A stretch of DNA of 64,000 bases from assembly GCF_048265165.1 (NCBI RefSeq), contig NZ_JBLXCD010000001.1, forward strand, positions 620,001 through 684,000, read 5' to 3'. This document shows, in pieces, positions 61,525 to 64,000 of this stretch; positions within the stretch are counted from its first letter, which is position 1; each line of letters starts with the position of its first letter. Both the position numbers and the translations under genes were made by a program. The DNA comes from Oceanospirillum sp048265165 (GTDB taxonomy: Bacteria > Pseudomonadota > Gammaproteobacteria > Pseudomonadales > Halomonadaceae). The notes under the pieces were generated by a model. It made no database searches. It was not told the origin of the DNA and worked only from the letters and a program-made list of their open reading frames with translations.

Positions 61525-61665
61525 CCAGCAGGTAACACAACAACCTGATTGAGTGAAATCACACAGCACAGAGCACAGGTAAAGCCATAGCTTACCCAGC
61601 TCTTCCCGGGCCAAAAGCCCAACAAAAAGAAGGCCAAAAGCCTGAAAATAAAAATGGAGTACGCC

Positions 61666-62745
61666 ATGAACGTATTTAGCCATCCTGATTTCGACGGGCA
61701 CGAACGTGTTCTGTTCGGGCACGATCCCAAATCTGGCCTGAAAGCCATTATTGCCATCCACAATAGTAACCTCGGCCCTGCACTCGGCGGCTGCCGTATG
61801 TGGCCATATGCTTCAGAAGCCGAAGCCCTGAAAGATGTTCTGCGTCTGTCCAGAGGGATGACTTATAAGTCTGCACTAGCAAACCTTCCACTGGGTGGTG
61901 GTAAAGCCGTTATCATTGGAGATCCCCGACAAAGCAAAACACCGGATTTGCTTCACGCTATGGGACGCTTCATTGAATCTGCCAGCGGTAACTATATTAC
62001 GGCTGAGGACTCAGGAACCAGTGTGTCTGACCTTAAGCTTATAGCCGAAGAAACCTCATACGTTGCGGGTATCATGGAGAAACCTTGCACTGACGGTCAC
62101 TTACGCAGCGGCGACCCATCCCCGTCTACAGCATATGGTGTATACCGCGGCCTGATGTCTGCTGTTGAATATCGCCTGGGCCGCACTGATCTCGCGGGTC
62201 TCAAAGTTGCAATTCAGGGCGTTGGCAATGTTGGTTTTCGACTGGCAAAGCACCTTCACCAGGCAGGGGCCAAGCTCTGGGTAACAGATATTTACAGCGA
62301 TATGGTTCAGCGCTGCGTTAACGAGTTAGGCGCAACAGCCGTTGCTTCAGATGAAATCTACGGGCTGGATGTCGATGTTTTTTCTCCCTGTGCTATGGGT
62401 GGTATTTTGAACGACGAGACCATCAGCCAGCTGAAAGCCAAGGTTATTGCAGGCGCTGCAAACAACCAGCTTGAGTCTCCACACCACGGAGCCCAGCTTC
62501 GCGATAAGGGTATTCTTTACGCTCCTGATTACGCTATCAACTCCGGCGGCATCATTGATGTGGGCTATGAACGCATGGGCAACTTCGATCCCAAAGCCGT
62601 TAATGAGCACATCGAGTCCATTCATAGCACCCTGATGGAAATCTTCTCCCGGGCCGATCATGAACAACAACCGACTCATGCTATTGCAGATCAGGTTGCA
62701 CGCGAGCGCTTTGCTCACCCGGACGAAAACCTTCAGAACTCTTAA
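61666..62745 (+). CDS. ldh: Leucine (branched-chain amino acid) dehydrogenase
   Basis: This 359-residue NAD-dependent enzyme deaminates leucine, isoleucine or valine to the 2-oxo acid. The catalytic lysines are in place: K68 in RGMTYKSAL and K80 in LPLGGGKAVII, matching Bacillus leucine dehydrogenase numbering. The dinucleotide loop is GVGNVGFRLA. I take ATG 61666 (MNVFSHPDF) with GGAG 6 bases upstream; ATG 61654 overlaps that site. A sodium-dependent transporter gene follows by 85 bases, suggesting amino-acid uptake and catabolism. Phenylalanine or valine specificity cannot be excluded. Confidence 0.88.
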   Translation: MNVFSHPDFDGHERVLFGHDPKSGLKAIIAIHNSNLGPALGGCRMWPYASEAEALKDVLRLSRGMTYKSALANLPLGGGKAVIIGDPRQSKTPDLLHAMGRFIESASGNYITAEDSGTSVSDLKLIAEETSYVAGIMEKPCTDGHLRSGDPSPSTAYGVYRGLMSAVEYRLGRTDLAGLKVAIQGVGNVGFRLAKHLHQAGAKLWVTDIYSDMVQRCVNELGATAVASDEIYGLDVDVFSPCAMGGILNDETISQLKAKVIAGAANNQLESPHHGAQLRDKGILYAPDYAINSGGIIDVGYERMGNFDPKAVNEHIESIHSTLMEIFSRADHEQQPTHAIADQVARERFAHPDENLQNS

Positions 62746-62830
62746 TTTAATCCCACAAATCAGCTTAGCCTCGCCCCTGCTTTAAGGGGCTGACCTACTG
62801 AGCTATTGCCAAAAAACCGAGGAGAAACTC

Positions 62831-64000
62831 GTGTCTAAAACAACGACAACAAATGCCACTGGGCACCAGGGCCTGCACTGGTCTTCACGCTGGGCATTTA
62901 TTATGGCTGCAACCGGTTCTGCGGTCGGCCTTGGCAACATCTGGAAATTCCCATACATCACCGGTGAAAACGGTGGTGGAGCTTTCGTTCTGGTATACCT
63001 GGCCTGCATCGCCATTGTTGGCCTGCCGATTCTGATTGCCGAAGTACTCCTAGGCCGGAAAGGCGGAAAGAGCCCTGTCGCCAGTATGCGAGATCTGATT
63101 CGCGAACATAACGCCAAAGCAGGCTGGGTATCAATTGGTACACTGGGTACAATTGCAGCATTTCTGATTCTGTCATTCTATAGCGTTATTGGTGGCTGGG
63201 CGATCAACTACGTGGGCTACACCTTCAGCGGTGACTTTGTAGGCCAAAGCAGTGATGCCGTTGGCGGTATTTTTGGCTCCATGCTAGCGGATCCGTCAAC
63301 ACTACTGTTCTGGCACAGTATATTTATGGTATGCGTACTCTTTATTGTTGCCCGAGGCGTTAAAAGCGGCCTGGAAAAAGCCGTAACCTATCTGATGCCA
63401 GCCCTTTTTATACTCCTGGTCATCATGGTGGGCTACGCCATGACAACGGATGGTTTCGCCCAGGGCGTTAACTTCCTGTTCAATCCTGATTTTTCCAAGC
63501 TCAGTTCTGAGGGTGTGCTGAAAGCACTGGGACACGCGTTCTTTACTTTAAGTCTGGGCACAGGCGTCATGATGGCTTACGGCTCCTATCTGGACCAGGA
63601 TGTATCCATTGCCAAGACGTCCATCACAGTTGGCCTTATGGACACCCTTGTGGCACTGGTCGCTGGCATGGCAATTTTCCCGATCGTATTTGCGAACGGC
63701 ATGGAGCCAAGTGCGGGACCGGGTCTGATCTTCGTATCCCTGCCAATGGCGTTTGGTAGCATGTCCATGGGTACTCTAATCGGTACACTCTTCTTCATAT
63801 TGCTGGTATTTGCAGCACTTACTTCGGCAATCTCGCTCCTGGAGCCGTCTGTTGAATGGCTGGAAGAACGCAGTGGCTTTAATCGCCTGACAGCAACACT
63901 GGCTGCTGGCGGGGCTGTGTGGTTCCTGGGGATCGCAACGGTACTCTCCCTGAATGTATGGTCTGATGTTCACCCTCTGGGTATGTTGGCCGTTTTCGAA
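62831..64000 (+). CDS. Sodium-dependent NSS-family transporter (3' cut by window)
   Basis: The frame opens at GTG 62831 with GAGGAG 6 bases upstream and stays open for 390 codons to the window edge. It encodes a neurotransmitter:sodium symporter family protein: the TM1 signature SRWAFIMAATGSAVGLGNIWKFP (ends SRWAF and NIWKFP; G-x-x-x-GLGN binds Na+), NGGGAFVLVYL in TM2, and SLGTGVMMAYGSY in TM6. About ten helices are visible. The substrate is probably an amino acid, consistent with the leucine dehydrogenase gene just upstream. The C-terminus lies outside the window. Confidence 0.92.
   Translation, partial: MSKTTTTNATGHQGLHWSSRWAFIMAATGSAVGLGNIWKFPYITGENGGGAFVLVYLACIAIVGLPILIAEVLLGRKGGKSPVASMRDLIREHNAKAGWVSIGTLGTIAAFLILSFYSVIGGWAINYVGYTFSGDFVGQSSDAVGGIFGSMLADPSTLLFWHSIFMVCVLFIVARGVKSGLEKAVTYLMPALFILLVIMVGYAMTTDGFAQGVNFLFNPDFSKLSSEGVLKALGHAFFTLSLGTGVMMAYGSYLDQDVSIAKTSITVGLMDTLVALVAGMAIFPIVFANGMEPSAGPGLIFVSLPMAFGSMSMGTLIGTLFFILLVFAALTSAISLLEPSVEWLEERSGFNRLTATLAAGGAVWFLGIATVLSLNVWSDVHPLGMLAVFE

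Larger units (their letters stand above)
61145..61665. other. AT-rich upstream region of the leucine dehydrogenase gene
   Basis: No gene is seen in these 521 bases. It contains a sigma-54-like element (61393-61408), a second diverged copy (61449-61464), and a perfect hairpin in the leader (61494-61524). The first 200 bases serve the cyclase promoter. Confidence 0.55.

Overview
The window is a chromosomal segment of a Gram-negative gammaproteobacterium. Gene content points to a marine, respiratory heterotroph of the Oceanospirillales type: a membrane formate dehydrogenase, c-type cytochromes, an NSS-type sodium-dependent transporter, NnrS, DUF2069, a bacterial-type ProRS and a RbbA-type ABC system. 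The genus is an inference. I saw no rRNA, tRNA or CRISPR array. Genes cut by the window edges are a formate dehydrogenase alpha subunit at the left and a sodium-dependent transporter at the right.

Layout. 1-2.5 kb: formate dehydrogenase fdhA (3' end), fdhB, fdhC. 2.6-7.8 kb: GNAT acetyltransferase, chemoreceptor, PLP aminotransferase, an all-purine G-run tract, Dps and a small membrane protein. 8.2-10.5 kb: a triheme cytochrome c overlapping a TsdA-like diheme lipoprotein (candidate thiosulfate dehydrogenase). 10.6-15.8 kb: an accessory island that reads as an integron cassette array without an integrase, transcribed on the minus strand. From its start (about 15.78 kb) it holds a membrane-anchored PD-(D/E)XK-like protein, a clear attC site, a two-gene CBASS antiphage system (Cap15-like membrane effector plus CD-NTase), an IS256-family remnant, a ParDE-type toxin-antitoxin pair, a decayed GNAT gene, and a 2OG-Fe(II) oxygenase followed by a second attC. 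This island is the most interesting part of the window.

16-25 kb: RhlE helicase, YkvI-type transporter, a large DUF2339 membrane protein, moaB-moeA, and a MocR regulator divergent from an EamA exporter. 26-37 kb (minus strand): a peptide-use block of dppABCDF, an M14 carboxypeptidase, a LysR regulator, an Xaa-Pro dipeptidase and a secreted protein of unknown role. 37-46 kb: YacL, HIT, HAD and FemAB/GNAT-like genes, then a yhiI-rbbA-yhhJ type ABC operon. 46-54 kb: DUF481 outer-membrane protein, proS, a hybrid histidine kinase, pirin, and a second MocR/EamA divergent pair. 54-64 kb: NnrS behind an FNR/Dnr-like box, acylphosphatase, YihY, arsC-wrbA-DUF2069, a CHASE-GGDEF cyclase, leucine dehydrogenase, and the start of an NSS transporter.

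How genes fit together. FdhABC passes electrons from formate to quinone. moaB and moeA serve molybdenum cofactor synthesis, which FdhA needs. Dpp imports short peptides that the M14 and Xaa-Pro enzymes can hydrolyse. Leucine dehydrogenase followed by an NSS transporter suggests amino-acid uptake and deamination. The cassette island adds defence and stress functions and shows signs of transfer: attC hairpins, AT-richer genes, and decayed insertion-sequence and GNAT remnants.
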